64,000 bases of DNA from Lingula anatina. Lineage: Eukaryota > Brachiopoda > Lingulata > Lingulida > Lingulidae. The translations under genes were made by a program, and so were the position numbers. The stretch lies in contig NW_019775386.1 of assembly GCF_001039355.2 (NCBI RefSeq), positions 128,510 to 192,509 of the forward strand, written 5' to 3'. How positions within the stretch are numbered: position 1 is the first letter of the stretch; every line of letters begins with the position of its first letter. The notes below the pieces were generated by a model. It was not told the DNA's origin and searched no databases. It saw only the letters and a list, made by a program, of their open reading frames with translations. This document shows, one piece after another, positions 49,229-62,777 of the stretch.

Positions 49229-50605
49229 CACTTTAACGCCATGTTGATTCACGTCTTCGGGGGTGCAGAGAAGATTCATTTTTCGACATGAACGGGTACC
49301 TAGTCCCAGACATATAATACAAGTATTCAGATAGTTTCTGTCAATGGTAATTTTTATATTTGTTAAAACGCGGCTTTGTGGACGATGCCCATCTTAAGCA
49401 GCATGAAATGAGACGAAGGTCTTTTGCTGGGAGATTGCTATCTATATTTTCGCCTTAACCACAGTGAAAAGAACACATTTTTATGTAGATTTAAATCCGA
49501 GCTAACCACGCTTAATGTGAAACACTCTATAAGGCTGTGCAAACTTACTGAGCCCTTTGGATATTTTTTACGTCTCATAAGATTCGAAATAAAAGATTTC
49601 TTGAAATTGATTCAAGGGTTTTCTTCCGGAGGTAAAATCGAGATAACTAAATCTGCACTTAATTTGATTTCCCTGCCGGTGGCGGACAGGGTGGATGTAC
49701 TCAAGAGCTCTTTTGTTTAAGTCGGAATAATTGAGAGGGAATAAGATCGCTCGTTGTAGCGGTTTGGTCTTACATCTCGTGTTCTGTTTGTTTTCTGCTC
49801 TGGAGTGTAAGAAACTGGCAAAAGGCAGGGTTTATAGGCGGGGAAGAAATGAAAGGGGGAAAAAATAATCGAAAAAAACAAATTTTTCAGGCTTGATCTT
49901 AAATTTTTCTCTTTAAACCCNCACTTTAACGCCATGTTGATTCACGTGCAGAGAAGATTCATTTTTCGACATGAACGGGTACCTAGTCCCAGACACATAA
50001 TACAAGTATTCAGATAGTTTCTGTCAATGGTAATTTTTATATTTGTTAAAGCGCGGCTTTGTGGACGATGCCCATCTTAAGCAGCATGAAATGAGACGAA
50101 GGTCTTTTGCTGGGAGATTGCTATCTATATTTTCGCCTTAACCACAGTGAAAAGAACACATTTTTATGTAGATTTAAATCCGAGCTAACCACGCTTAATG
50201 TGAAACACTCTATAAGGCTGAGCAAACTTACTCAGCCCTTTGGATATTTTTTACGTCTCATAAGATTCGAAATAAAAGATTTCTTGAAATTGATTCAAGG
50301 GTTTTCTTCCGGAGGTAAAATCGAGATAACTAAATCTGCACTTAATTTGATTTCCCTGCCGGTGGCGGACAGGGTGGATGTACTCAAGAGCTCTTTTGTT
50401 TAAGTCGGAATAACTGAGAGGGAATAAGATCGCTCGTTGTAGCGGTTTGGTCTTACATATCGTGTTCTGTTTGTTTTCTGCTCTGGAGTGTAAGAAACTG
50501 GCAAAAGGCAGGGTTTATAGGCGGGAAAGTAAGTGAAAGGGTATAAAAATATCATCGAAAAATACAATTCTTACAGGCTTGATCTAAACTTTAACTCTTC
50601 AATCC
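49229..50605. repeat. About 690-bp duplication across a single N
   Basis: 49229-49920 and 49922 to about 50605 are copies joined at the N at 49921. Copy 1 has about 10 extra bases near its start, and its last 90 bases diverge with homopolymer-type changes, as at a low-quality contig end. Each copy has a 98-codon ORF (49424-49720, 50107-50403); the two differ by two substitutions, both changing the amino acid, so there is no sign of coding constraint. Confidence 0.85.
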
Positions 50606-51211
50606 AGAATTATCTTGATCTTAAGTTCTTAACCAAACACGTTTCCTGTCGGTGTGTATAAAAGTAGAGGTGAAAAAAAAAAAAAAAGAAATAAAGCGTC
50701 CATTTCCGTGGATGTTTTTGTGACTTCTTTAATTTCGTTTGATTTGCCCTTTTTTCAATTTTACAGTATTGTAAAACACGACTACCAATACTCCCCGACT
50801 GTCTTGATAATAGAGCAAATCCGGATACCGAGTGGAAACCACTCCGAACATTTCAAAAATAAAAAAGTCATTCCGAAAATGCACAAGAGACAATCGTATC
50901 GAAGTGTGGACCTGGGTGCAAAAGTCTTACGACCAAAGCTTAGTCATGCCAAATACTTTGGGGGAACAATTAAATTAATTGGACATGAGTTAAGTGTACT
51001 TGAGGTGGAATGAAGTGGCTAGAAGTGTAGGGGCGGTAAAACCCGTCCTCCTCTAGTGTTTCCACGTGTCTCAAGTGTGGCCGATTCCCGGCGGTATTCC
51101 CGCTCTTTAGGTAAAGCGTAAATATGGCCTTACTGCTAGCACGTAGCGGTAGAATTCGACTCTCAGTCTTTCTCTATAGTGTGTGTGTATGTGTGCAGGC
51201 ATGCGCGAGTG

Positions 51212-51251
<40 letters not shown>

Positions 51252-52659
51252 GTGTTTTTACATGTGTGTGTGTGTGTGTGCACTCAGCTTTGTTTTAACA
51301 TAAAAATTCAAATAATTGGGTGTGCGTGGTTCATAACGTGATACGACAGGCAAAAAATTCAAGTGCTTTGATTGAATCAAATAATGGCCAGCCATTGCTT
51401 TGCAAAATTTCTACAACATTCACAATACGTTTTTCTTTAATCTATTTCAATCACTCAACTGTCTTATTTTTTTCCCTTTAAACAATGGATAAAGTAACAG
51501 AAAACTTGCACTGAATACAGTTCACAAGCTAGTTCAGGGTAAAATTGACCCTTAAGCTCTACTTTAAAAAGTTATTTCCATGTACAATACGATGTAGTTC
51601 TAACCCACGAGGCATGGGAAGGGGAGGAGTTCGAGTGTGTCTCTAACAAATTGTTCACATTCTTCGCCTTAATGCTGCTTCGTTTCAAAGAAGATAATAA
51701 AATAACATACCCTGTGAGCCAAAGAAATGACCATTCACGATAAAAGTTTGAAGAGGGCTTTCCAAAATCCGGCTAAAGGTGGACAACCTACAACTTTTAG
51801 AGACACAATGCTGAGATGTATTAATGTATGTCTTGGAGACATTTTGTGAACAGGGATTACGCGGTTGTTGGCCACTGTAGTGTTTGTACATTGTATTAAA
51901 ACGGTCACTGTTGCCAAAATAATTCTTGCAAAGATACTTTGTCTCAAGGAGGTTGTGAAAATGAGAGGGTTTTAGAGTTTCGATGGGAGTGGGACTCATA
52001 ATCAAAAGAGAATGCCATTTCTGTCTAAGATTTTTGTTTGGTATATCAAGGAGACGATGAAAGTAAATTCTGACACATTGTTTCTAAAATACTGTTTTGT
52101 TACAGAATGATGGTCACCCATCAGATAACCCCCAAATTGATTTTTCATTATGAAATACATGTATAAAGCTGTAAAAAAAATTTGATGTATTAAAAAATTA
52201 AAGAATTCACTGAATTCAGCGAAACAGCACCCCCTTACAGTCATTTTTTTATTGAAAAACTTTTCAAGAATTTATTTTTAGAACTTTTTCTCTTTTTGAA
52301 CTTTCAAGAAGAAGAGATAAATGAATTAAGTTGCACTGACGCGACAGGGACACGACTTTGCATCATTTTAATGTCTACTGCTCATGCGCAATAAATCTCG
52401 TCTGCGCAGATTATGATGACTGACCACAGCTTAGTTTAGAGAGGAATAAGTGTTGCACCAATGAATAAAACGCTGTGATAGCTTATGATTAAATGAAAAG
52501 AAAAGCTGATTTCTCTTAATACCAATTAGTGTCACAGACGAACCCCGGTACGACAGTCAGAAAGGGGTAATTGGAGCCCTGACGAGTGACACCACAGCCA
52601 ACGTCACCGTGTCTCCAACTTCTGGCGCTGATGTCCCCTTAGACGGGTCGTTCAGGCTT
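50606..52659. other. No gene seen
   Basis: AT-rich; the (GT)n tract at 51.2 kb and domainless ORFs of up to 119 codons (50654-51013 +). Confidence 0.4.
51179..51281. repeat. Interrupted (GT)n tract
   Basis: GT repeats broken by a non-repeat GCAGGCATGCGCGA stretch and by TTTTTACA. Confidence 0.9.
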
Positions 52660-53311
52660 AGAGACGCACATCGATTTGGGTCTTAATCGCGTCCTCAGAC
52701 GACCAAATGAATAAACCACTGATTTGATCATTTTGGTCTGTGAAAAATAATGATGAAAGTGAAGGTCTCGGGTATCTCGGTTAATTACAGTATATAATTG
52801 ACATTTCGTCTGGTAGAACGTTGTAGAGCCAAAACGGTCTGAACGCAGACCTTGTCCAGAGAGATCTAACATCGCGAACCACAGACGCTGTCAACTTAAA
52901 GATGTGACAATGAAAGAAAGAGACGAAGTGTAAGATGCACTTCATGTCAGACAGACCGCCAAGCGGATTTGTGACAAGGTACAGCTCCTCCCTTTCAAAG
53001 ATATAAGATACAATGCATAGTATTCTGCTTCAAATAGTTAAAACATGCAACCGACGATAAGAAAAGTAAAAAGATTAGCCAAAATATGAAATCAAATGAT
53101 ATAAATTTTTTAAACTGCATCAATCTTTTAAAACCAACCTTTTCTGGGATGCAAAATATTCCTGTTCTTCAAAGATAAAGGCCGCCGTAACTTGCCTGAA
53201 CAAGTGTTCTCTTTGTTAAGGTTTTTAAGCTCGAAGTTGTCAGATTGGTGTTTTTGGAGCTCTACACAATTTAGCACAATTTTCTCCATGTGCGGGTGTG
53301 TTTGCGTAGTT

Positions 53312-53344
<33 letters not shown>

Positions 53345-54378
53345 TCGGGAAGAGGGTAGCAACATCTTCATTTTTTTAAAAAAATGAGCAAACCAACTTC
53401 ATGCACTGGCAGACGCTTAAAAATTAAATGAATTTAGACAAATATAACTTCTTTTCATTATTTTCTCTAGTCTCCAAATTCCACGTGTCAACTCNGCACT
53501 GAATATCCCGCGGCGTAATTACTGGCAGCGCGAGCCAGTTACTATAAGTTACTATAAGTAACTGGCTCGCGCTGCCAGTAATTACGCGGCGGGATATACA
53601 GTGCACAGACCGTGATCATAAGATAGCGCGAATAGAAAATAGAATTTAGAAAATAGACATTGCATGTGAACGAAGCCTAAGAGACGCACATCGATTTGGG
53701 TCTTAATCGCGTCCTCAGACGACCAAATGAATAAACCACTGATTTGATCATTTTGGTCTGTGAAAAATAATGATGAAAGTGAAGGTCTCGGGTATCTCGG
53801 TTAATTACAGTATATAATTGACATTTCGTCTGGTAGAACGTTGTAGAGCCAAAACGGTCTGAACGCAGACCTTGTCCAGAAAGATCTAACATCGCGAACC
53901 ACAGACGCTGTCAACTTAAAGATGTGACAATGAAAGAAAGAGACGAAGTGTAAGATGCACTTCATGTCAGACAGACCGCCAAGCGGATTTGTGACAAATT
54001 TAATTTGTGACAAGGTACAGCTCCTCCCTTTCAAAGATATAAGATACAATGCATAGTATTCTGCTTCAAATAGTTAAAACATGCAACCGACGATAAGAAA
54101 AGTAAAAAGATTAGCCAAAATATGAAATCAAATGATATAATTGTATGGATGTAACTATCACAACTACACCAATTTTTTAAACTGCATCAATCTTTTAAAA
54201 CCAACCTTTAATGGGATGCAAAATATTCCTGTTCTTCAAAGATAAAGGCCGCCGTAACTTGCCTGAACAAGTGTTCTCTTTGTTAAGGTTTTTAAGCTCG
54301 AAGTTGTCAGATTGGTGTTTTTGGAGCTCTACACAATTTAGCACAATTCTCTCCATGTGCGGGTGTGTTTGCGTGGTT

Positions 54379-54416
<38 letters not shown>

Positions 54417-54564
54417 CGGGAAGAGGGTAGCAACATCTTCATTTTTTTAAAAAATGAGCAAACCAACTTCATGCACTGGCAGACGCTTAAAAAATAAATG
54501 AATTTAGACAAATATAACTTCTTTTCATTATTTTCTCTTGTCTCCAAATTCCACGTGTCAACTC
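52660..54564. repeat. About 850-bp duplication with indels across a single N
   Basis: 52660-53494 and 53680-54564 are copies. Copy 2 has a 16-17 bp and an approximately 34-bp insertion and a longer (GA)n run (54383-54414 against 53316-53342). Copy 1 ends exactly at the N (53495). The differences are those of two haplotypes. Confidence 0.85.
53496..53604. mobile_element. Long hairpin (109 bp) beside an N, probable MITE
   Basis: Arms of about 48 bp pair with only two mismatches: the left starts GCACTGAATATCCCGCGGCG, the right is the reverse complement of GCACTGTATATCCCGCCGCG. The loop carries repeats of TTACTATAAG. It begins right after the N at 53495, so its left flank is missing. It is absent from the other copy of this locus. 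The unique stretch 53605-53679, ending GAACGAAGCC then TAA, may belong to the same insertion. Confidence 0.55.
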
Positions 54565-55903
54565 TTTTTGCACCTCGTCGTCTGTCAGAAAGGTATGCAG
54601 GGGGAACGGAAAGAGGTTTCACCTGCTTCTCCCGCCATATCCTCTATTGGAAAAGAAAAACATCATTTATCAAGTCTAATTTCAAGGTGCATTTCAACTC
54701 ATTAACTGGCTAATTTCCATTAATTGTGCCTTATCGGGGAGTCAAAGTTCACCCAAAACTCGCCATCTATTCAAATAAACACGAAGAGGCCATTAGTTTC
54801 TATTTACCCGAAGCCCGTTATGTCACAGTGCGGTTCGAGATGGACATTCGACCATTAGGGTGGACATTTGACCACTGGCCGAAGCGGCCCAAGATCCTAT
54901 CACCCCCTCAGACGCTACACTCGATCTTAAAGTGCGGCACTTGATCCCCGTTATTATACGGAATATTGAGGTTAATGTTCTGCTCATTAGGCTTTATCAC
55001 AGAAAGGAACGCGAAACGTCAATGCCGCCTCGGTCGCAACGCAACCAGCATCTGCGATGGCTTCTTTGTTTGAAGATGGAGAGAGACGATTTCTTTCTTT
55101 CTCTATTCTCTGTCTCTGTAAATTCTTTTGGTGTCCAATATCGTTAGGGGCTGCATAAGAATTCTAATAACATGTATCACGTTGCACGACGTTAAGTACC
55201 TGTCAGGTTCGGAGTTTCACCGCTTTTGTGCGTGGAAGTCTCCATTTATTCGAGATCAAGCACTTTATTTTTATGCGGGTTTGTACGGTGATTGTACAAG
55301 AAGCTGTATGTACAGGGTGAGGTGCCAAAAAATGAAATAAAAGTCAAAACATATGACCCGGTCCCGAAATATGTAGCCTAGAATCTTTAGTTGCAGCCTG
55401 TTAAGATTATCAATCATTTTAGTAGGACACCAATGTGGAAATTATCATTTTAACATTACTGTTAAGCGAAATTTCAGTTTAGGCATATTGCATACTTTTG
55501 AATAATTTTACCACGATATTCTCTGCACCCATCCTGCGACAGCAGTGAATTGCCGAACCTGTTATTTTTTCAGGGGTTGTAAGTATAACATTCGTAGAGC
55601 GTAAAATTTGCCAAAATGTGAGAAACATTGTCAAACATTTTCCCTGCAGCATGAAGTAAAAGCAAGGGGGAAGAGTGGGCAATTTAAATGTATTTAAGCA
55701 AATTCTCACCGCTAACACCTGTTTATTTTAACCTTTGGTTCACCTGTAAAGACTCACCCAATGTCTGTTACATGTGTACTCTGATTTTTGCGTTGACAAC
55801 TACATGGACAAACGATAGTTTAATTAATAGTGCTCGGTCAACACGACTTATCGCAGAATGCAAGATGATGTGGACCGTGTCTTCTCCTCGGCAAAATGGG
55901 GGC

Positions 55904-55947
<44 letters not shown>

Positions 55948-57730
55948 ACACACAAAAACGTGGTTTTAAAGACCGCATGAGAGTTGATTTCTGTACGCAG
56001 CATTTCCAAGTTAAGGTTGAAGCTAAATATCTTAATAATGACACTTAATTAGTGGTCAAGATTTTAGTGAGGGAATAGAATCACATCCTAATGCTAACAG
56101 ATGCTAAAATGCCACATAAAGGGCCCACTTTGAGTACACGTACAGTATAGCGCAGATAGGCGGTTCAGAACGGACATATTTTCCCAACAAAAGCGCCCCA
56201 CCCCCTCAAAAAGCCAGCCTTTGGACCTAATATCTACATAAATACATATGCCCATGCCTATTTGCCTATTCTGTATGCGAGGTGAAGGTAAATGATAGGA
56301 AATCAAAGTACTGGTAGTGAAGAGACATGTCAATTTTTAACTTATGAGGAATGCCTCCAATACCAGGCTGTAAAGAAGACGGAATACGTGTTGAGATGAC
56401 AATGACATACGTCTTACAGGTATAAAGGACTGTGGTGCTGCATTATGGCAAACATATATCTTATATATATAAATATTTAGACATTCCATGATATTCACAC
56501 TATTCATTCGAGTAGTCGGAAGTGACAGATAATACGCTTAAATGGACTGAACAAATATTCGTGTCAATTGAAGATATTCTCTAAGAGATAGAGGGTGTGC
56601 CGGGGGAATGTTTTTGTATTGTGTTTACTGGAGTGCACGAGAGAGAGAGAGCGAATCACTCTTTTGAGAGTGTATGTACAAGTAAAAATCAATCTCAGTC
56701 GTCCTCTCACTTAACGTATGCTGTTAAGAAAGCAAATAAAGTGAATAAGAAAGGGGACAAAAATTAAAATACGACACAGGAAATAAATAAATAAAAAAAA
56801 AATACAGACCGGCAGTAAGAATTTTAATTCTTAAAAGAGTCTTTGCATGCATGACTATCTTTTATATAGATAACAGACCTACGGTTCGACCCCTCCCCCG
56901 ACCCTCCTTTTTAACTCGACTCACTCGTGCACCTCAAGCCAAGATTTCGAGATACAATTAAAAAACAAGACAATTAGAATTCCTCTACCATCCTGACCCG
57001 GTGAGGTGCCCCGGAAAAGGGGTGTAGGCCCAGCTAATATATTTATAATAACCAACTCAAAGATAATACCCCTGTCAATAATTGAGCGAGAAGGGCAGAA
57101 GCTCATCGTTATCGAGTGGTTAAAATGTGATTTATCTACGTTATCGTCGACTGCGGTGAGCTTGTTAACTTGCGAGCGACGTCACGTGATCAGCCCGAGT
57201 GACTTCAGTATGTGCGTTAAAACTGTAGATGGAGTTCAGGGACTTCTCATCATTAAAATAATTCATCCAAAACTATCAACAAAACTCATTGTATAAATTG
57301 CTCAATACAAAACAGGAAAAGTACAGGGCATAGAGATAATTTCATATACATTGGAATTAAATGGACATTCCATCGTTTTCAGTTTTCTTTTTTTATTGAT
57401 ATCTATAATAGCTTAGCTGGCGATATACATACCTGTACGAATCATGTGAATAATCATGCTGTTTTTCACCACCACACCCCTGCCCCCCCCCCTTGGACAC
57501 ACGAGTGCCATCGATGTCAACCTTTGGAGGACAAGCAGACCTCGTGCCTCAATACTAATAAAATATAAGATCAGCTGAGCTGCGTGCTCGTCATGTGCCG
57601 CAGCACGTGGATCAAACTCTCTGGGGCGACGACACCCCCTTCCTCTAATCACTAAGATCTTTTTGGCACGGGGCGCGGAGCAGTTGTCATTCTGGGGAAA
57701 TAACGATGACAAATATCTCGGCACGTGCAC
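54565..57730. other. No gene seen
   Basis: One ATGCGGGT (55273-55280) and a (GA)n tract. Short ORFs only, no domains. Confidence 0.4.
55907..55943. repeat. (GA)n microsatellite
   Basis: About 18 GA units. Confidence 0.95.
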
Positions 57731-58157
57731 CAGGGCCGTAGCCTCCGGGGGGGGGGGGGGTGCAAAAAAAATAATCGCAAAGGTAAAAAAATAATTGCAA
57801 AGTTGGTATCAATTCTGTGAGAAAATGCACTCATGGCCACTAGACAATCATTCAACAATTTGTTTACAAAGGTGTACTGTTTTTAGCCAACTCAGTTCAT
57901 GCCAAAAAGTCCAATTGGCGTGTTGTGTTGAAAAAATGACTGTACTTATGGCAAAATGAACCCACAATTTCTGACTTCTGATTGAGCAATAAATAACAGT
58001 TAAAATGCACCAAAATGCAGTATTATACATACAGTTTTTTTTAAATTTTTCACACCATGGGAGGGGGACCCTTCCCCCCCCCCCCCCCCCCCGGGGGCTT
58101 CGCATCCTCGTGTCCGCTTACTGCCCCCCCTGGCATTTTGCTCAGGCTACGGCCCTG
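57731..58157. mobile_element. hAT-like MITE, 427 bp, with 5-bp target duplication
   Basis: Perfect 14-bp terminal inverted repeats (CAGGGCCGTAGCCT at the left, its reverse complement at the right) are flanked by the direct repeat TGCAC on both sides. A G-run near the left end and C-runs near the right end extend the symmetry. The interior is AT-rich and non-coding; the short ORFs in it are chance. CAG-starting termini with 5-bp duplications fit a hAT subgroup; the assignment rests on termini only. Confidence 0.75.
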
Positions 58158-59984
58158 TGCACACACCAGTTTGTGCAACAGTGAATCAATTTCTTTGGCA
58201 AATAATTACGAAGGTTTCGTTAGCTACTGTCTTCGCATTTTGTTGCTTGGTAAATCTCTATTTCCAAAGACTACACAGATTAATTCAGCCACCGACAATT
58301 TACGGCAATTTACGACAATCGTAATTTTGCTAAAACATCAAAAACGCCACAAAACAACATTCTTCACTATTTGAAAACACGTGCGGAGAAAAAGAACCTC
58401 GGCGCCCTTTGTAAGAAAAAAAAATCACATATATTTATCTTTGATAACCGAAAACATTAACATCTTCGTTTCCGGAGCTTCAAAAAGGATCCGCGACATT
58501 ATGGTTATTTATCGCCGCGAAACCCTTGATCTAGAGCCCAGAAAATGATTCTTAACAGCCGCTGGTCTTTATCTATGGTGGACAGATCTTGTGGGCAGTT
58601 GAACTGACCAGTGTCACGCGAGGCTCATATATCACAACGGATCCCTTGATCTGGAAACCCAAAACGCTCCAATTTTATTTACGATTACTATACATTGTAC
58701 TGGACTTTGAAGTGACCATCGGTTTAATGCATATAATGGATAGTTCCGGCCATAAAACGTTGGGAAATCTGGATCCTAATTCAGAGCATAGATTATCACT
58801 TTTTTCTCTCTTTTTTCATTTGTTATTCATTTTCATCTAAACTGATCAAACCGTTTATTAAGCCTTTGTGGATGTCTCACTCTATAATATTTTAGAATTT
58901 TTTGTGGCATAATGACTTTAAATCTACCAATATGCAGGAGGCTCCATGGAGAAGTTCCTATCAATAGCTACTGGTCAATTATAGTCATCTTTTGGTTGTA
59001 CAAATATGACAAATGTGTTGTATTGGTAAATATACATATAGCTTACACACATGTATAAGGAAAGAATAGATATCAAAATAATTTTTACTCTCTAAAAAGA
59101 ACTTGAACTTCATCATCCTCGATACTGGTCATTAGGGAATATAGTGGTCATTTTGATAGACAAGCCCCGTCTCAGCGTTTGCTGTGAACTTAATTTAGAG
59201 TGCAACTGAAGGCAGTGCAACCAAATGCTAGTAGGCAATGAAGTACCCACTTGACGGTTCTCTGTTAGAACCCGATCTTAACCATCAGTCGCGTTAATAC
59301 CACAGTTTAACGTCATTCGATTCTTTTTCTTCCATAAAAATAAAGCGCATCTTCCTCTCTTACAAAACACAAAACTCAACAAATATTTGCGTCAGTATTA
59401 AAGGATGAACCTTTTGTTCAAGGCGTATAACGTGTCATACCATGTCATACCAATGTTTTGACAAGGTGGTTTTGGAATGTGAACGTGTGTGTGCCCATTG
59501 TACGTCAGCACTAGTCAAGTGCAGATGGTTTTGAGGCATAAAGGGACGTCTTTCTATATAGATATTGATTTAATGAAAAAGATATAAGAGAACGCACAAA
59601 ACGGGTGACGAGACACGCGAAGAGCGGGTGCAAAGAGGAGCACGGGTCACAGAAAAGCGTTCTGCACTTCGTGAATAGCCATTATTTACTATTAGACCCC
59701 AAAATAAAGATGCCAAATATTTCTATTCTGTATAATAACAATAGATGTGTCCATCATTGAAATAATGTCGAATTTCGAAGAAGAATGTTTTCTTTAAACT
59801 AAGAAGTAGCTCCGAGGACGAAAATGGTTTACGCTTTTAAAAATCCACACCCCGAGTTCACTGTCTCCGAATAGATGGCAGGTATATTCTGGAATAGAAA
59901 ATACTGGGGGTATTCTTTTGCTTTGATTTCGAGCATTATTAATGTTATTAAGATTATTATTATGTTTGGGGAGGGCTGAAATTC

Positions 59985-60125
59985 TTTATTTTATTGTACT
60001 GTACTGCACTGCATTGCACTGCACTGCACTGCACTCTAAGTAGAGTGCAGTACTGTATTTCATCGTATTGTATTGTATTATATTGCATTGTATCGTATTG
60101 TATTCTACTCTATCATATTATATCA
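59985..60125. repeat. Degenerate pentanucleotide repeat with an internal palindrome
   Basis: Units related to ACTGC/ACTGT on the left and TATTG on the right. At 60028-60051 an 11-bp inverted repeat (ACTGCACTCTA, 2-bp spacer) lies between the two arrays. Confidence 0.8.
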
Positions 60126-61349
60126 TTATAACCTCTTGTAGTCTGCATAGATTTGGTTCAACCGCCAAAGGTGTAACTATTTTACGAGGAAAAAAAAAGA
60201 AAAACTGTCACAACATAAAATCGTAAAAACTAAATTGTAATCCCTGTAGGTAATACGGATACCAGCTGCAATAAGAATTGTGTAATTGCACTTTAAGGGA
60301 AGTAAAATACGACCAGGGACGAACGTTGGCCCACCAGGCATGCCAAGTCGGTTGACAATTCTCATGACAGATCTATTGAAAGATCTTTAGACGACAAAAG
60401 GGTGTTTGACTTGGAGCACGTTTTATTCAATTTTCTTTTTAAAACAGGTAATCTTCTTCAATGACTCGACGTTTTATTGCTGTCCTCTTTTGACTTGTCT
60501 TATAGTCGTGTTTTTAAAACACGGTTAAATTACGAACGTTTGGAATGTATTACTTTGCGTTTATATAAAATGACAGGAACCCTGTTAGTCAGGGCTTGGT
60601 TAAAATCATCTGCAACGAAAAATGATGAAGAGAGAGAGAGAGAGAATTTAACTGTCAGAAAAATGAAATGCAGTCACTAAAGATGTTATTCAAAAGGACG
60701 GTTGACTCGTTCATTGGCAAGCAAGCACATAACATATGTCCTAGCTTGATAAAACACTTCAACGACTGTAATACTACCGAACATTCTGTGGCCAATTTCT
60801 CTAGCCGCCGTGCTCCGGATTTGCACCATGCACCATGCACCCCCCAAAAATACCCCCTTAAGATGACCCTTACATCCTCTTGTTATGAAAAGCTTACACC
60901 TTTTTGTTTAAAGTTAAAAATCCTATTTGTGCCCATATGCCCTGTATTACATAAAGATCGTTTCACCTGACTCTCTTGAATTGAGAACAAGCTCTATACA
61001 AAACGATGCCCGCACTGGAAGTGCTGGTACATTGTCTGAACCATGATTATTAAAATGTCGTTAGTCTTTGTATTTGTCAACGGAAAGAAATAACATATGT
61101 AGTATAAAGAGGTAATCTTTAGGATTCTACAAAAGGGGAAGAAAAGGTTAACAATGCCGAATCGATCTGTGATGACTTTTTGGTGCTCATTTTTATCGCT
61201 GAAGTGTCGCAGGGTACTACTTTTGCACTCGAAATCACTCTTGAACAAAACCCTGTTCAACAAATTACGATGATGACATACAGATGCTTGTTGTGAAAAC
61301 AGTGCATGTTAACCTAGGATAGAACAGGGGAGGAGCAAGAAAGCAGAAA

Positions 61350-61353
<4 letters not shown>

Positions 61354-61396
<43 letters not shown>

Positions 61397-61423
61397 TGTG
61401 TGTGTGAGTGTGTGTGTGTGTGT
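61354..61423. repeat. (GT)n microsatellite
   Basis: About 33 GT units with two interruptions. Confidence 0.95.
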
Positions 61424-62541
61424 TCAAGTTTGGTTGCATGCCTTATTAACGACAGGAAATTAAACTGGAGAATGACGTAATGGCATAATTCAGTTTTTAA
61501 ATTGACAGGCAGATTTGAAATAAAATCTGAGGTCATTTTTTTGTTATTATTGCATGCATCTTTTTAATATAACATAAGGAAATGAATGTGGCATTTGGTA
61601 TCACAGACTTAGGATTCACGCTAGTTTCTTCTGCTCGCTGAGGGATGCATTGGACCCTCTTTTTCGTTATATTACTGAATAATAAAAGTGCCACTTTAGT
61701 CAAACGCCTAGGCCCACTTTCTTGCCATCAAGATTTCGCCAATTATACATTCATTCATTTCTGAAAGTTTCAAGACAACCGTACACTCTTTATATTTTTA
61801 TGGCGAAGCCTCTGTTCAAGAAATCATACATTACAGCTCTAACGGGGCAGAAAGGTGACCAAATTCTCATGAAGTACAGCAATGAGCACAATCGCATTGC
61901 GGTTGATGTGATGTCATCGCAATCTTCGTCTCAGCTACCGCACTTGGTGTCCTAATCTGCAGCGTTTATGACGAAAAGCGAGTTGGTATAAACCAGATCA
62001 ATACTCAATTTTGTATTGGTTACGCGATATTACCACATCTACTGAAAATACTTTATTATGTGCCCAAGAATCAATTGCAATAAGCATTCATAAGCTGAAT
62101 TCCAGTGCCATGAAGGTATTGACCTTATCTTACTGATTACGCGAGGTAAGAACTAAACAGCTATCTTGTTCCTTCATATTCTTTATTGTCTCTTCCTAAC
62201 TACCTTACCTATATTTTCTTCCTCTCCCGTCAACCTCTTACAAATGGGCTCCACCGTTTACATTACATTCTCCACTTAAGTCAATCAACTTGGTTACTCT
62301 ACAAAACATTCCCCGCTCCTACTTCACTCGTGGCTGTTAAATTATTAACATTACACTACGATAAAATATAACCTAGACCAGATTGGAAGACATCAAAACA
62401 AATCTAATGTGAATATCGACGTTTTATTTATTAAGAGTGGGTCACCCAGACGTATTTCTAGGGCTGTCCTTTTTAAAACATTCGATATGTATCGAACTTG
62501 GGATGGTGTGCGACGGCAATTCAAAATCTTAGGTCTACAAA

Positions 62542-62560
62542 GTGTGTGTGTGTCTGCGTG

Positions 62561-62591
<31 letters not shown>
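62542..62591. repeat. (GT)n microsatellite
   Basis: About 25 units with CTGC and C interruptions. Confidence 0.95.
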
Positions 62592-62777
62592 TGGAGGATT
62601 CTCTTTCCGTCTCCCCGCTGGGCAATACGCGCTATTCTACATGTTCCACTTTTTTCCTTCAGAGATGGAAGTTTGATTCACCATATAACTTTCAACAGGG
62701 TTTGGGTGGGTGGAGGTGGGTAAGGGGGCTTTGAAGATGTGGGCACACCGAGACCCCTAGACTAACCTGTGGGCTCA

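Larger units (their letters stand above)
58158..62777. other. No gene seen
   Basis: AT-rich with the pentamer array and two (GT)n tracts. A 51-codon ORF from the ATG at 61800 to 61955 has somewhat protein-like composition but no identified family. Confidence 0.4.

Noticed and set aside
56880-56900. GGTTCGACCCC as a tRNA B box
   Set aside because: No pairing T stem, no A box at the right distance and no acceptor stem; same for GAGTTCGATCC near 4611.
57747-58123. Proline/glycine-rich ORFs over the G and C runs
   Set aside because: Lie inside the non-autonomous MITE and reflect homopolymers.
61800-61955. 51-codon ORF (MAKPLFKKSYIT...)
   Set aside because: Composition is somewhat protein-like, but start context is weak, no family is recognised and flanks show no clear exon boundaries.
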